Shown here piece after piece: positions 1 to 6,435 of a stretch of 9,364 nucleotides of DNA. The first letter of the stretch is position 1; each line of letters opens with the position of its first letter. A program made the position numbers and the translations under genes. The DNA is taken from assembly GCA_016764205.1 (NCBI GenBank), contig JAESSH010000044.1:1-9364 (forward strand), in the 5' to 3' direction. Origin of the DNA: Sulfurimonas sp. Its GTDB lineage: Bacteria > Campylobacterota > Campylobacteria > Campylobacterales > Sulfurimonadaceae. The notes beneath the pieces were generated by a model. The model did no database searches, was not told the DNA's origin, and worked only from the letters and a program-made list of their open reading frames with translations.

Positions 1-530
1 TCACCTTTTACCCAACCAGCAGGACAAACTTCACCATGCTCATCAGTAAACTGCATTGTATCTACCATTCGTAGCATCTCATCAATGTTACGACCAAGTG
101 GTAAATCATTCACTACTGAGTGACGAACAATACCTTTAGCATCAATTAAAAATGAACCACGTAAGGCTACTGCTCCACCAAAAAGAACATCATAATCTTT
201 AGAGATTTGTTTTGTAAGGTCAGCAACAAGTGGATAACCAACTTTTCCTATACCACCATTGTTGATTGGAGTTTCTCTCCATGCAAAGTGAGAAAACTGT
301 GAATCAACTGAAACACCAATAACATTTACACCACGATCTTTAAAATCTTTAAGTCTGTGATCAAAAGCAATAAGTTCTGAAGGACATACAAATGTAAAGT
401 CGAGAGGATAGAAGAAAAGTACAGTACCTTTTTCACCCATATTTTCTGATAATTTAAAGTCGTCAACGATTGAACCGTCGCCTAAAACAGTTGTTGCTGT
501 AAAGTCTGGAGCTTGATTTGTTACTAACAT
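1..530 (-). CDS. ahpC: Typical 2-Cys peroxiredoxin (AhpC/TSA family), 3' end cut by window edge
   Basis: Reduces hydrogen peroxide, organic peroxides and peroxynitrite in the cytoplasm; in this group it is normally recharged by thioredoxin. Translating the minus strand from the ATG at 530 gives 176 uninterrupted residues that run off the window; the family is about 198 aa, so some 20 residues are missing. The start MLVTNQAPDFTA is preceded by AAGGAAAAT, a good ribosome site. Seen in the protein: the active-site stretch YPLDFTFVCPSE with peroxidatic Cys49, the NGGIGK loop typical of overoxidation-sensitive enzymes, and resolving Cys169 in EVCPAGW. The 49/169 spacing matches epsilonproteobacterial AhpC. 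It is transcribed divergently from the ferredoxin gene, the arrangement known from Campylobacter jejuni, where ahpC is iron-repressed. A palindrome at 584-610 lies where a repressor would act. The C-terminal YF motif cannot be seen. Confidence 0.95.
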   Translation of the reverse strand, partial: MLVTNQAPDFTATTVLGDGSIVDDFKLSENMGEKGTVLFFYPLDFTFVCPSELIAFDHRLKDFKDRGVNVIGVSVDSQFSHFAWRETPINNGGIGKVGYPLVADLTKQISKDYDVLFGGAVALRGSFLIDAKGIVRHSVVNDLPLGRNIDEMLRMVDTMQFTDEHGEVCPAGWVKG

Positions 531-570
531 ATATTTTCCTTGTGTATTAAAATGTGAGTGATTTTAACTA

Positions 571-576
571 AATATA
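571..576 (-). promoter_or_regulatory. Candidate -10 box for ahpC
   Basis: Reading the minus strand, TATATT lies about 40 bases upstream of the ahpC ATG in an AT-rich stretch. No -35 box is evident, as is usual in Campylobacterota. Several other AT-rich hexamers nearby could serve, so the assignment is tentative. Confidence 0.3.
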
Positions 577-583
577 ATTAATA

Positions 584-610
584 AGTATTAACTTTATATA
601 AAGTAATACT
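584..610. promoter_or_regulatory. 27-bp near-perfect palindrome, likely operator in the ahpC promoter
   Basis: AGTATT-(A)-ACTTTA, a 2-base centre TA, then TAAAGT-AATACT: twelve pairs per arm with one unpaired A at 590. It starts 54 bases upstream of the ahpC ATG and just upstream of the candidate -10 at 571-576, where a bound repressor would block polymerase. It lacks a T-tract and GC pairs, so a terminator is unlikely. It does not match the classical Fur (GATAATGAT...) or PerR (TTATAATnATTATAA) consensus closely; which regulator binds is not known. Confidence 0.45.
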
Positions 611-656
611 ATTCATTAAGCTTTTATTTAATAGAAGGTAACTTTTCCTCACAAGG

Positions 657-670
657 TTTATAGCTATAAA
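657..670. promoter_or_regulatory. Perfect 14-bp palindrome upstream of fdxA
   Basis: TTTATAGCTATAAA is identical to its reverse complement. It lies between the two divergent genes, 98 bases before the fdxA ATG and about 30 bases upstream of a TATACT hexamer at 701-706, a fitting place for an activator or repressor of fdxA. An AT-rich palindrome of this length can arise by chance, so this is a candidate only. Confidence 0.3.
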
Positions 671-700
671 GTGTCATTTATATAAATAAATAATTTTATG

Positions 701-706
701 TATACT
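701..706 (+). promoter_or_regulatory. Candidate -10 box for fdxA
   Basis: TATACT preceded by TG sits 63 bases upstream of the fdxA ATG, after an AT-rich run. A second candidate, TATAGT at 736-741, also preceded by TG, would give a leader of about 20 bases. The sequence does not decide between them. Confidence 0.3.
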
Positions 707-768
707 CTTTTAGCTAAGTTTAAAAGTATAAACTGTATAGTCTGAATATTAAATATTTAGGAGAAAAT

Positions 769-1053
769 ATGTCAGTAATTATTAACGATACATGTATTAA
801 CTGTGGTGCTTGTATAGACGAATGTCCAGTAGAAGCGATAGTAGACGAGGATGATAATCCAGAAGAAGAAGATATTTATTTCGTATATGGAGATAAATGT
901 GTAGAGTGTGTTGGTCATCATGATGAACCAGCTTGTGCAACAGCATGTCCAACTGAAGGATGTATTACATGGGATTCTATTGGTGAAAGCCCAGAACACC
1001 GTGAAGATGTTTCACAAGAGCAAAGAGATAATAAAGTAAATATTATCGATTAA
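769..1053 (+). CDS. fdxA: 2[4Fe-4S] ferredoxin, Allochromatium/FdxA type
   Basis: Small cytoplasmic electron carrier of 94 aa with two [4Fe-4S] clusters. The first cluster motif is C9-x2-C12-x2-C15-x3-C19-P. The second is C44-x2-C47-x8-C56-x3-C60-P, with the enlarged loop VGHHDEPA between its second and third cysteines, and is followed by an extra Cys65 and a charged C-terminal tail of about 30 residues. The long loop and tail mark the low-potential Allochromatium vinosum type rather than the clostridial 55-aa type. AGGAG at 759-763 lies 5 bases before the ATG. It is divergent from ahpC; in C. jejuni the equivalent gene is iron-induced and contributes to aerotolerance, so a similar role is inferred here. 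It is monocistronic, ending at a terminator eight bases downstream. Its redox partner is not in the window. Confidence 0.93.
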   Translation: MSVIINDTCINCGACIDECPVEAIVDEDDNPEEEDIYFVYGDKCVECVGHHDEPACATACPTEGCITWDSIGESPEHREDVSQEQRDNKVNIID

Positions 1054-1060
1054 CCCTTTA

Positions 1061-1090
1061 TGTAAAGCACGTTTGTGCTTTACATTTCTT
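1061..1090 (+). terminator. Intrinsic terminator of fdxA
   Basis: Perfect 10-bp stem TGTAAAGCAC / GTGCTTTACA around the loop GTTT, followed by TTTCTT. It begins eight bases after the fdxA stop codon and separates fdxA from the ndk promoter. Confidence 0.85.
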
Positions 1091-1160
1091 CATAAATTCC
1101 CCCACCTTTCTTATAAAAAACAATACTAATTTCACTTTTAAACTTTAATGAATATTTTTT

Positions 1161-1169
1161 TGGTATAAT
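1161..1169 (+). promoter_or_regulatory. Extended -10 promoter of the ndk-hisD gene cluster
   Basis: TGGTATAAT is a perfect extended -10 element (TGn plus TATAAT), preceded by the run of seven T at 1155-1161. This T-rich region in place of a -35 box is the usual housekeeping promoter form in Campylobacterota. Transcription should start near 1176, giving a leader of about 28 bases. No other promoter this good is seen before hisD. Confidence 0.8.
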
Positions 1170-1193
1170 CCCACTCTAATTTTATATTTTTAC

Positions 1194-1198
1194 AGGAG
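1194..1198 (+). promoter_or_regulatory. Ribosome binding site deciding the ndk start
   Basis: AGGAG lies 5 bases before the ATG at 1204 but only 2 bases before the in-frame TTG at 1201, so the ATG is the better start. Confidence 0.75.
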
Positions 1199-1203
1199 AT
1201 TTG

Positions 1204-1617
1204 ATGGAAAGAACACTATCAATAATTAAACCAGATGCAGTTGCTAAAGGTGTTATCGGAAAAATTTTAGACAGATTTGAAAGTAATGGACTTAAGATTG
1301 CAGCTACAAAAAAAATGCGATTATCTCGTGGTGATGCGGAAGCATTTTATGCTGTTCATGCAGAGCGACCTTTTTTTGGTGACTTAGTTGACTTCATGAT
1401 TAGTGGTCCAGTTGTAGTAACGGTCTTAGAAGGTGAAAATGCCATGCAAATTAACCGTGACTTGATGGGTGCTACGAATCCTAAAGAAGCTGAATCTGGT
1501 ACAATCCGTGCAGATTTTGCTGAAAATATAGATGCAAATGCAGTTCACGGTAGTGACTCTGTTGAAAATGCAGCTGTTGAAATTGCATTTTTCTTCTCTG
1601 AGAGAGAAATTTCATAA
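1204..1617 (+). CDS. ndk: Nucleoside diphosphate kinase
   Basis: Transfers the gamma phosphate of ATP to nucleoside diphosphates through a phosphohistidine, balancing NTP and dNTP pools in the cytoplasm. The 137-aa protein is of normal length. It starts [13 protein letters not shown], the family N terminus, carries the nucleotide-binding [13 protein letters not shown] segment at 90-102, and has catalytic His115 in NAVHGSDS, the family signature. The ATG at 1204 is preferred over the adjacent in-frame TTG at 1201 because of spacing from AGGAG and because family members begin with this Met. It is the first gene of the cluster, directly behind the TGGTATAAT promoter. The downstream DUF177 gene begins 9 bases after its stop. 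Confidence 0.97.
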   Translation: MERTLSIIKPDAVAKGVIGKILDRFESNGLKIAATKKMRLSRGDAEAFYAVHAERPFFGDLVDFMISGPVVVTVLEGENAMQINRDLMGATNPKEAESGTIRADFAENIDANAVHGSDSVENAAVEIAFFFSEREIS

Positions 1618-1626
1618 TTTGACATC

Positions 1627-1980
1627 ATGAGAGTTGTTTTAAGAAAAGTAACAAAAACACCATTAGACTTTAGCGTGAAATCTGATGAAATGACTTTTAA
1701 AGGTTGTTTAGAGTATCATGGCGGTAAATTAATCTTGCTTAAAGCAGATTTAAATGGTGCAGTCAATACAGAGTGTAGTAGATGTGGTGAAATTTTTAAG
1801 CTTGATGTGAATGAAAAAGTAGAATTTTTTATTTCTGATGGTTTATATAATGATGAAGACAATATCGATATTGATGTTGTTGAATCATTGAATTCTATCG
1901 CAGATCTTGACGAGCTTTTAAGCTCTGAGATTGAACTCATTAAAAGCGACTACCATAGTTGCAAAGATTGCAGAAGTTAG
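1627..1980 (+). CDS. DUF177 (YceD-family) protein
   Basis: A 117-aa protein of the DUF177/YceD family, which almost always lies just before rpmF, as here. E. coli YceD and plant relatives have been linked to 23S rRNA accumulation; the exact activity is unknown. Seen in the sequence: a conserved C50-x2-C53 in ECSRCGE, an acidic middle part (about residues 74-105), and a second pair C112-x2-C115 in YHSCKDCRS at the extreme C terminus. Together these could form a zinc site, although that is inference. It is shorter than E. coli YceD (about 170 aa), mainly because it stops right after the second cysteine pair. No good ribosome site precedes the ATG, which lies 9 bases after the ndk stop, so translation is probably coupled to ndk. 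Confidence 0.85.
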   Translation: MRVVLRKVTKTPLDFSVKSDEMTFKGCLEYHGGKLILLKADLNGAVNTECSRCGEIFKLDVNEKVEFFISDGLYNDEDNIDIDVVESLNSIADLDELLSSEIELIKSDYHSCKDCRS

Positions 1981-2016
1981 AGACTTCGGCAAACAAAATT
2001 AAAAAAAGGAAAAAAG

Positions 2017-2166
2017 ATGGCAGTACCTAAGAGACGAGTTTCCCATTCACGTTCAGCGAAAAGAAGAACTCACTATAAAATCACTTTAGCTAAACCAGTT
2101 AAAGATGCAGACGGAACATATAGATTACCACACCATATTAACCCAACAACTGGTGAGTATAAATAG
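2017..2166 (+). CDS. rpmF: 50S ribosomal protein bL32
   Basis: Structural protein of the large ribosomal subunit, 49 aa. It begins [17 protein letters not shown], the hallmark L32 N terminus with its run of basic residues, and ends [13 protein letters not shown]. The C-terminal half has none of the four cysteines of the zinc-binding form; this cysteine-free type is usual in Campylobacterota, so it is not a defect. AAGGA at 2006-2010 lies 6 bases before the ATG. It follows the DUF177 gene and precedes plsX by only 3 bases, the classic yceD-rpmF-plsX-fabH order seen across many bacteria. Confidence 0.96.
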   Translation: MAVPKRRVSHSRSAKRRTHYKITLAKPVKDADGTYRLPHHINPTTGEYK

Positions 2167-2169
2167 TCA

Positions 2170-3174
2170 ATGATAAGAATTGCGATTGATGCAATGGGCG
2201 GGGACTTTGGTCCTGAGCCAATTGTTAAGGGTTGTATCCAAGCACTTAAAAAGAAAAAATTCACACCTATTCTTGTAGGAAAAAAATCAGAAATTTTACC
2301 TTTGTTACCAAAACGTTATAGAGCTAAGATTTCTATAGTAGAAACGAGTGATGTTATTGCCATGAGTGATGGGGCAACGAATGCGATTAAAAGAAAAGAA
2401 AGCAGCATTTATAAAGCTATAGACATGGTAAAAAATAACGAAGCTGATGGAGTTGTTTCAGCAGGACATAGCGGTGCTACAATGACACTTGCTACACTTC
2501 GTCTTGGACGCTTAAAGGGTATTTCTCGTCCTGCTTTGATTACATCTATGCCAACAAAAGTTGGAAGGCGTTCTATCATTTTAGATGTAGGTGCAAATGT
2601 AGACTCTAAACCTGAACATTTAGTTCAGTTTGCTATTATGGGTGGATGTTATGCTCATGATGTAATGGGAGTTGAAAAACCTCGTATAGGGATTCTTGCC
2701 AATGGTGAAGAAGAATCTAAAGGAAACGAGGTAACAAAAGCCGCATATAAACTACTTAAAGATTATGATGGGTTTATAGGAAATGTTGAAGGCGCAGACA
2801 TCTTTAACGGCTCATGTGATGTTATAACCTGTGATGGTTTCATTGGAAACTTAGTTCTTAAAACGAGTGAAGGGGTAGCTTCTACTATTAGTGGACTTAT
2901 TAAAGACTATATTAGAAAGTCACCGATTGCTATTACTGGGGCACTCTTAATGAGAAAAGTTTTTAAACTACTTAAAAAAGAGATTGATTATGCTGAAGTG
3001 GGTGGAGCACCACTGATCGGAATCAAAGGCTGTGCAATTGTAAGTCATGGTAAAAGTAATGCAAAGGCTATTGAAAATGCAATTTATCAGGCTATTTCTT
3101 ATATAGATAACCATGTAAACGATCATATCTTAGAGAAACTAGAAAAGTATCAGCAAACAAATATAACTAAATAA
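2170..3174 (+). CDS. plsX: Phosphate acyltransferase PlsX
   Basis: Makes acyl-phosphate from acyl-ACP, the first step of the PlsX/PlsY route to phosphatidic acid; a peripheral membrane enzyme. The 334-aa length is normal. Visible family segments are IAIDAMGGDFGP at 4-15, DGATNAIKRKESSIYKA at 67-83, SAGHSGATM at 97-105, ILDVGANVDSKPEHL at 137-151, ANGEEESKGNEV at 177-188 and CDGFIGNLVLKTSEG at 221-235. The ATG lies 3 bases after the rpmF stop; the nearest purine-rich stretch, GGTGAG at 2152-2157, is inside rpmF, so coupling to rpmF translation is likely. Its neighbour fabH supplies acyl chains to the same pathway. Confidence 0.97.
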   Translation: MIRIAIDAMGGDFGPEPIVKGCIQALKKKKFTPILVGKKSEILPLLPKRYRAKISIVETSDVIAMSDGATNAIKRKESSIYKAIDMVKNNEADGVVSAGHSGATMTLATLRLGRLKGISRPALITSMPTKVGRRSIILDVGANVDSKPEHLVQFAIMGGCYAHDVMGVEKPRIGILANGEEESKGNEVTKAAYKLLKDYDGFIGNVEGADIFNGSCDVITCDGFIGNLVLKTSEGVASTISGLIKDYIRKSPIAITGALLMRKVFKLLKKEIDYAEVGGAPLIGIKGCAIVSHGKSNAKAIENAIYQAISYIDNHVNDHILEKLEKYQQTNITK

Positions 3175-3177
3175 TGT

Positions 3178-3182
3178 AAGGA
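3178..3182 (+). promoter_or_regulatory. Ribosome binding site of fabH
   Basis: AAGGA lies 6 bases before the ATG at 3189 and 3 bases before the ATG at 3186. The two start codons are adjacent and in frame; the spacing favours the second. Confidence 0.6.
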
Positions 3183-3188
3183 ACTATG

Positions 3189-4190
3189 ATGGCTTATGCT
3201 GCATTTAGATCAATTGGTGCTTATGTTCCAAGTAAAGTTTTAACAAATAATGACCTTGCTAAAATGGTTGATACAACAGATGAATGGATAAGAAAAAGAA
3301 CAGGAATAAAAGAACGTCACATTGCTGAAGAAAATGAAACTACAAGTGACCTAGGCACTAAAGCAGCCGAGTTAGCTCTAGAGCGTTGTGGTATTGATAA
3401 ATCTGAAATAGATATGGTTATTTGCGCAACAATATCTCCTGATTATTTTTGTATGCCCTCTACAGCTACAATCATTTCTACAAAACTTGGTCTTGGTCCT
3501 GTTACTGCTTTTGATATTTCTGCTGCATGTACAGGGTTTGTTTATATTCTTAGTATCGCTAAAGCTTTTATAGAATCTGGTATGAAAAAAAATGTTTTGA
3601 TCATAGGGGCAGAAAAGTTATCTGCAATAACAGATTATACAGATAGAGGAACATGTATTTTATTTGGTGATGGTGCAGGGGCTGCTGTAATTTCTGCAAC
3701 CAACAACAAAGAAGAAGCAATTATTGATGTACATACAGGTGCTGATGGAACTTATGCTGACTTACTTATGACACCCAATGGCGGGACTGGTTCACCCCAT
3801 GATTCTCTTGAGCTAGAGAAGGGAAGTTGTTTTATTCAAATGAAGGGCAATGAGACTTTTAAAGTAGCTGTACGTACCCTTACAAAAGATGTGAAAGAAA
3901 TTTTAGAAGCAAATAAGATTGATTCTGATGCAGTGAAGCATTTTATTCCGCATCAAGCAAATTATAGAATCATAAAAGCTGTGGGTGATGCACTTAAGAT
4001 GAAAGAAGAACAAGTTGTTATTACGGTACATAAATATGGTAATACTTCAGGTGCCTCGATTCCAATGGCGATAAATGATATTTATGAAGAAGGAAAACTT
4101 AAAAAGGGTGAGCTTATGCTTTTAGACGCCTTTGGTGGCGGGCTTACTTGGGGTTCTGCACTTATACCTTTCTCTCCTTTAGATAGCTAG
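3189..4190 (+). CDS. fabH: 3-oxoacyl-[ACP] synthase III (FabH)
   Basis: Condenses acetyl-CoA with malonyl-ACP to start type II fatty-acid synthesis in the cytoplasm. The 333-aa thiolase-fold enzyme carries the complete catalytic triad: Cys114 in ISAACTGF, His255 in IPHQANYR and Asn285 in KYGNTSGAS. Also seen are the family segments [15 protein letters not shown] at 29-43 and the C-terminal [14 protein letters not shown] at 313-326. The start is either ATG 3186 or ATG 3189; spacing from AAGGA favours 3189, and the difference is one residue. It lies 14 bases after plsX and 9 bases before aroK. Nothing suggests a specialised substrate; the plsX linkage supports the primary FabH. Confidence 0.96.
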   Translation: MAYAAFRSIGAYVPSKVLTNNDLAKMVDTTDEWIRKRTGIKERHIAEENETTSDLGTKAAELALERCGIDKSEIDMVICATISPDYFCMPSTATIISTKLGLGPVTAFDISAACTGFVYILSIAKAFIESGMKKNVLIIGAEKLSAITDYTDRGTCILFGDGAGAAVISATNNKEEAIIDVHTGADGTYADLLMTPNGGTGSPHDSLELEKGSCFIQMKGNETFKVAVRTLTKDVKEILEANKIDSDAVKHFIPHQANYRIIKAVGDALKMKEEQVVITVHKYGNTSGASIPMAINDIYEEGKLKKGELMLLDAFGGGLTWGSALIPFSPLDS

Positions 4191-4199
4191 AAAATACAA

Positions 4200-4709
4200 A
4201 TGAAAAATATAATTTTAATAGGTTTTATGGGTGTTGGTAAAGGGACAATAGCACGTGAGATTGTTAAGAATTCTGCATACATGGCAATTGATACGGACGA
4301 TATTATCGAAAGTATGACAAACAAAAGAATTAAAAAAATTTTTGAAGATGATGGAGAAAACTATTTCCGTAATATAGAAAAAGATGTTGCCCTTTGGCTT
4401 GAAGGAAGTGTAAAAAATACATTAATCTCTACTGGTGGTGGTTTTTATAAGGTTAAAAACATTAAAAAAATCGGTACGGTTATTCTCCTGGATTCTCCTT
4501 TTGATAAAATAATTAAAAGAATTAAAGAACATCCAAATGCAAAAGCAAAGTTGAAAAAGCGCCCATTACTAGAAGATTTACAAGCTGCAAAAGAGCTTTA
4601 TAAAGAACGATATCCCGAGTATTTAAAATTAGCTGATATAGTTATAGATGTAAGTGATAAAAATGCAGTTGAATGCGCAAGAGAAATTTTAAAGAAGGTT
4701 AAAAAGTGA
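4200..4709 (+). CDS. aroK: Shikimate kinase
   Basis: Phosphorylates shikimate at the 3-hydroxyl with ATP, a step toward chorismate and the aromatic amino acids. The 169-aa P-loop protein has GFMGVGKGT at 8-16 (Walker A), the shikimate-binding acidic motif DTDD at 31-34 and Arg57 in YFRNIEKDV, STGGG at 77-81, a lid-region KKRPLL around Arg121 and the C-terminal KERYPEYLKLADIVIDV with Arg137. These cover the family's usual substrate contacts. The Walker A ends GKGT where GKST or GKSS is more usual. No clear ribosome site is seen before the ATG, 9 bases after fabH. Its stop overlaps the next gene's GTG by four bases. Gluconate kinase and adenylate kinase are less likely because of the DTDD and GGG motifs. 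Confidence 0.92.
   Translation: MKNIILIGFMGVGKGTIAREIVKNSAYMAIDTDDIIESMTNKRIKKIFEDDGENYFRNIEKDVALWLEGSVKNTLISTGGGFYKVKNIKKIGTVILLDSPFDKIIKRIKEHPNAKAKLKKRPLLEDLQAAKELYKERYPEYLKLADIVIDVSDKNAVECAREILKKVKK
4692..4698 (+). promoter_or_regulatory. Ribosome binding site supporting a GTG start
   Basis: AAGAAGG inside the end of aroK lies 7 bases before the GTG at 4706, supporting this non-ATG start, which overlaps the aroK stop as GTGA. Confidence 0.65.
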
Positions 4710-5122
4710 GATATTTTATAATTACAATATTGTTTTTAGTTTCATCCTTAGTTGCTGCAGAAATAAACTGGGCAAAAGACTTTAAGTCAGGAATTAAAGA
4801 AGCAAGTGCTAAAAATAAACCTGTTTTTTTTGTTTTTTCACGTCATTCTTGTCATTATTGTAAGATTTTAGATGAGACAACTTTTCAAGATAAAGAAGTT
4901 ATTGAAGCGCTTAACAAAGATTTTATTTCGATTATTTCATATACAGATGAACAAGATTATACACCAAGGGACTTATGGAGACCGGGTACTCCTACCTTAT
5001 GGTTTTTACATCCTAATGGCGAACCTATCTTTCAGCCACTCATTGGTGCAGTAGATGCGAGCGAACTTTTAAAAGCATTAGATATTGTTAAAGAAGAACT
5101 TGATAAAACTTTGGAGAAATAA
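4706..5122 (+). CDS. Exported thioredoxin-fold protein with CHYC motif
   Basis: A 138-aa protein predicted to act in the periplasm as a thiol-disulfide oxidoreductase or reductase. Residues 1-18 (MRYFIITILFLVSSLVAA) look like a signal peptide with a plausible cut after Ala18, although the n-region is very short. The mature part has VFFVFSRHSCHYCK with Cys49 and Cys52, followed by ILDETTF and the cis-proline strand GTPTLWF with Pro96, the pattern of the Thioredoxin_7 and DsbD C-terminal domain group. The start is GTG, overlapping the aroK stop by four bases and preceded by AAGAAGG. hisD begins immediately after its stop. The substrate is unknown; cytochrome maturation and repair of periplasmic disulfides are possible. 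Tight linkage to aroK and hisD does not by itself reveal its role. Confidence 0.82.
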   Translation: MRYFIITILFLVSSLVAAEINWAKDFKSGIKEASAKNKPVFFVFSRHSCHYCKILDETTFQDKEVIEALNKDFISIISYTDEQDYTPRDLWRPGTPTLWFLHPNGEPIFQPLIGAVDASELLKALDIVKEELDKTLEK

Positions 5123-6415
5123 ATGATATTTGTACATACAAATGAAGCTCGCTTTGAACAAGACTTCGAAGAACTTTTAAATCGTGGGAAAATGGATATG
5201 GAACATGTTAGCGGTATTGTTGGTGGTATAATTGATGAGATCAAATCCAATAAAAATACAGCACTCAAGCAACATATTTCTAAGTTTGACAACTGGATAC
5301 CCAAGGATGACTCTGAGTTAACAATTTCAACTGAGTTGATGAAAAAAGCATATGATAATTTGGAAAAAAAATTAAAATCTGCCTTACATTTAGCATACGA
5401 CAGAATCAAGGTATACCATGAAAAGCAAAAGCCAAAATCATGGTTTGATGATGAGCCAAATGGTACAATTCTAGGGCAACGTGTAACAGCTATTGATTCA
5501 GCGGGTCTTTATATCCCTGGAGGGAAGGCAGCTTATCCATCATCACTTTTGATGAATGTGATTCCAGCACAGGTGGCAGGGGTGAAAAATATTGTTGTAT
5601 GTACACCAACACCAAATAATGAGCCCAATGAACTACTTCTTGCCGCATGTCACTTATGTGGAGTGGAGAAAGTTTATAAGGTTGGTGGAGCTTCAGCAAT
5701 CGCTGCAATGGCGTATGGAACAGAGACAATACCAAAGGTTGACGTAATAACAGGACCCGGAAATATTTTTGTTGCAACTGCAAAAAAAATGGTTTTTGGT
5801 GATGTGAATATTGATATGATTGCAGGACCAAGTGAAATTGGAATATTAGCAGATGATACTGCGAATGCAAACCACTTAGCAATTGATTTACTTTCTCAAT
5901 CCGAACATGATGAAATGGCAAGTTCTATTTTAATTACACCTTCTCAAGAGTTAGCAGATAAGGTTAAGATAGAGATAGAATCATGGTTATTAAAACTTCC
6001 ACGTGAAGAAATAGCGAGAAAGTCTATAGAAGAGAGAGGCGCTATTATTATTACTTCGACAATGGATGAAGCAATGGAGTTAATGAACGAAATAGCACCA
6101 GAACACTTAGAAATTGTTACGTCTTCACCTTTTGAACTTTTATCTTCAGTGAAACACGCAGGTGCTATCTTTTTAGGACCTAACTCACCTGAAGCTATAG
6201 GCGATTATGTGGCGGGTCCGAACCATACCTTACCAACTGGTGGAACTGCAAAATTTTATTCTCCTCTTGGAGTTGAGAATTTTATGAAAAAAACATCAAT
6301 TATTTCTTTTTCTAAAAAAGCTATCAATGAACTTGGTGAGGCATGCGCCTTAATCGCAAGCGCAGAAGGACTAACAGCACATGAGCAATCTGTGAGGGTT
6401 CGTCTCGACACTTAG
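5123..6415 (+). CDS. hisD: Histidinol dehydrogenase
   Basis: Catalyses the last two steps of histidine synthesis, oxidising L-histidinol to L-histidine with two NAD+. The 430-aa protein is full length. It holds the zinc ligands Gln259 and His262 in SQSEHDE, Asp361 in [13 protein letters not shown] and His420 in LTAHEQS, and the catalytic pair Glu327-His328 in APEHLEI, at positions almost identical to the E. coli enzyme. The NAD-binding region includes [13 protein letters not shown] at 128-140 and TGPGN at 210-214. GGAG at 5113-5116 lies 6 bases before the ATG, which directly follows the stop of the thioredoxin-fold gene. It is the last gene of the cluster; the other his genes are not here. 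Confidence 0.97.
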   Translation: MIFVHTNEARFEQDFEELLNRGKMDMEHVSGIVGGIIDEIKSNKNTALKQHISKFDNWIPKDDSELTISTELMKKAYDNLEKKLKSALHLAYDRIKVYHEKQKPKSWFDDEPNGTILGQRVTAIDSAGLYIPGGKAAYPSSLLMNVIPAQVAGVKNIVVCTPTPNNEPNELLLAACHLCGVEKVYKVGGASAIAAMAYGTETIPKVDVITGPGNIFVATAKKMVFGDVNIDMIAGPSEIGILADDTANANHLAIDLLSQSEHDEMASSILITPSQELADKVKIEIESWLLKLPREEIARKSIEERGAIIITSTMDEAMELMNEIAPEHLEIVTSSPFELLSSVKHAGAIFLGPNSPEAIGDYVAGPNHTLPTGGTAKFYSPLGVENFMKKTSIISFSKKAINELGEACALIASAEGLTAHEQSVRVRLDT

Positions 6416-6435
6416 ATTTATACCTATCTAGAGTG
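6409..6435. terminator. Possible shared hairpin between convergent hisD and scsD-like gene
   Basis: CACT-TAGAT, an 8-base loop, then ATCTA-(G)-AGTG: nine pairs with one bulged G. It spans the stop codons of both convergent genes. There is no T-tract on either strand, so termination by this hairpin alone would be weak; an mRNA-end stabiliser is equally possible. Confidence 0.35.

Noticed and set aside
772..999. 75-codon minus-strand frame rich in Cys and Thr
   Set aside because: Antisense to fdxA; the Cys and Thr residues come from the complement of the ferredoxin codons.
2017..2166. Loss of zinc-binding cysteines in L32 as a degraded gene
   Set aside because: Cysteine-free L32 is the normal form in this phylum and in E. 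coli; the reading frame and N-terminal motif are intact.
5032..5409. 125-codon open frame on the minus strand
   Set aside because: Antisense to the thioredoxin-fold gene and hisD, both of which have intact family motifs; Ser-rich composition typical of a shadow frame.
5490..5921. 143-codon open frame on the minus strand
   Set aside because: Fully antisense to hisD; its His/Gln/Leu-rich translation is what results from reading the complement of hisD codons.
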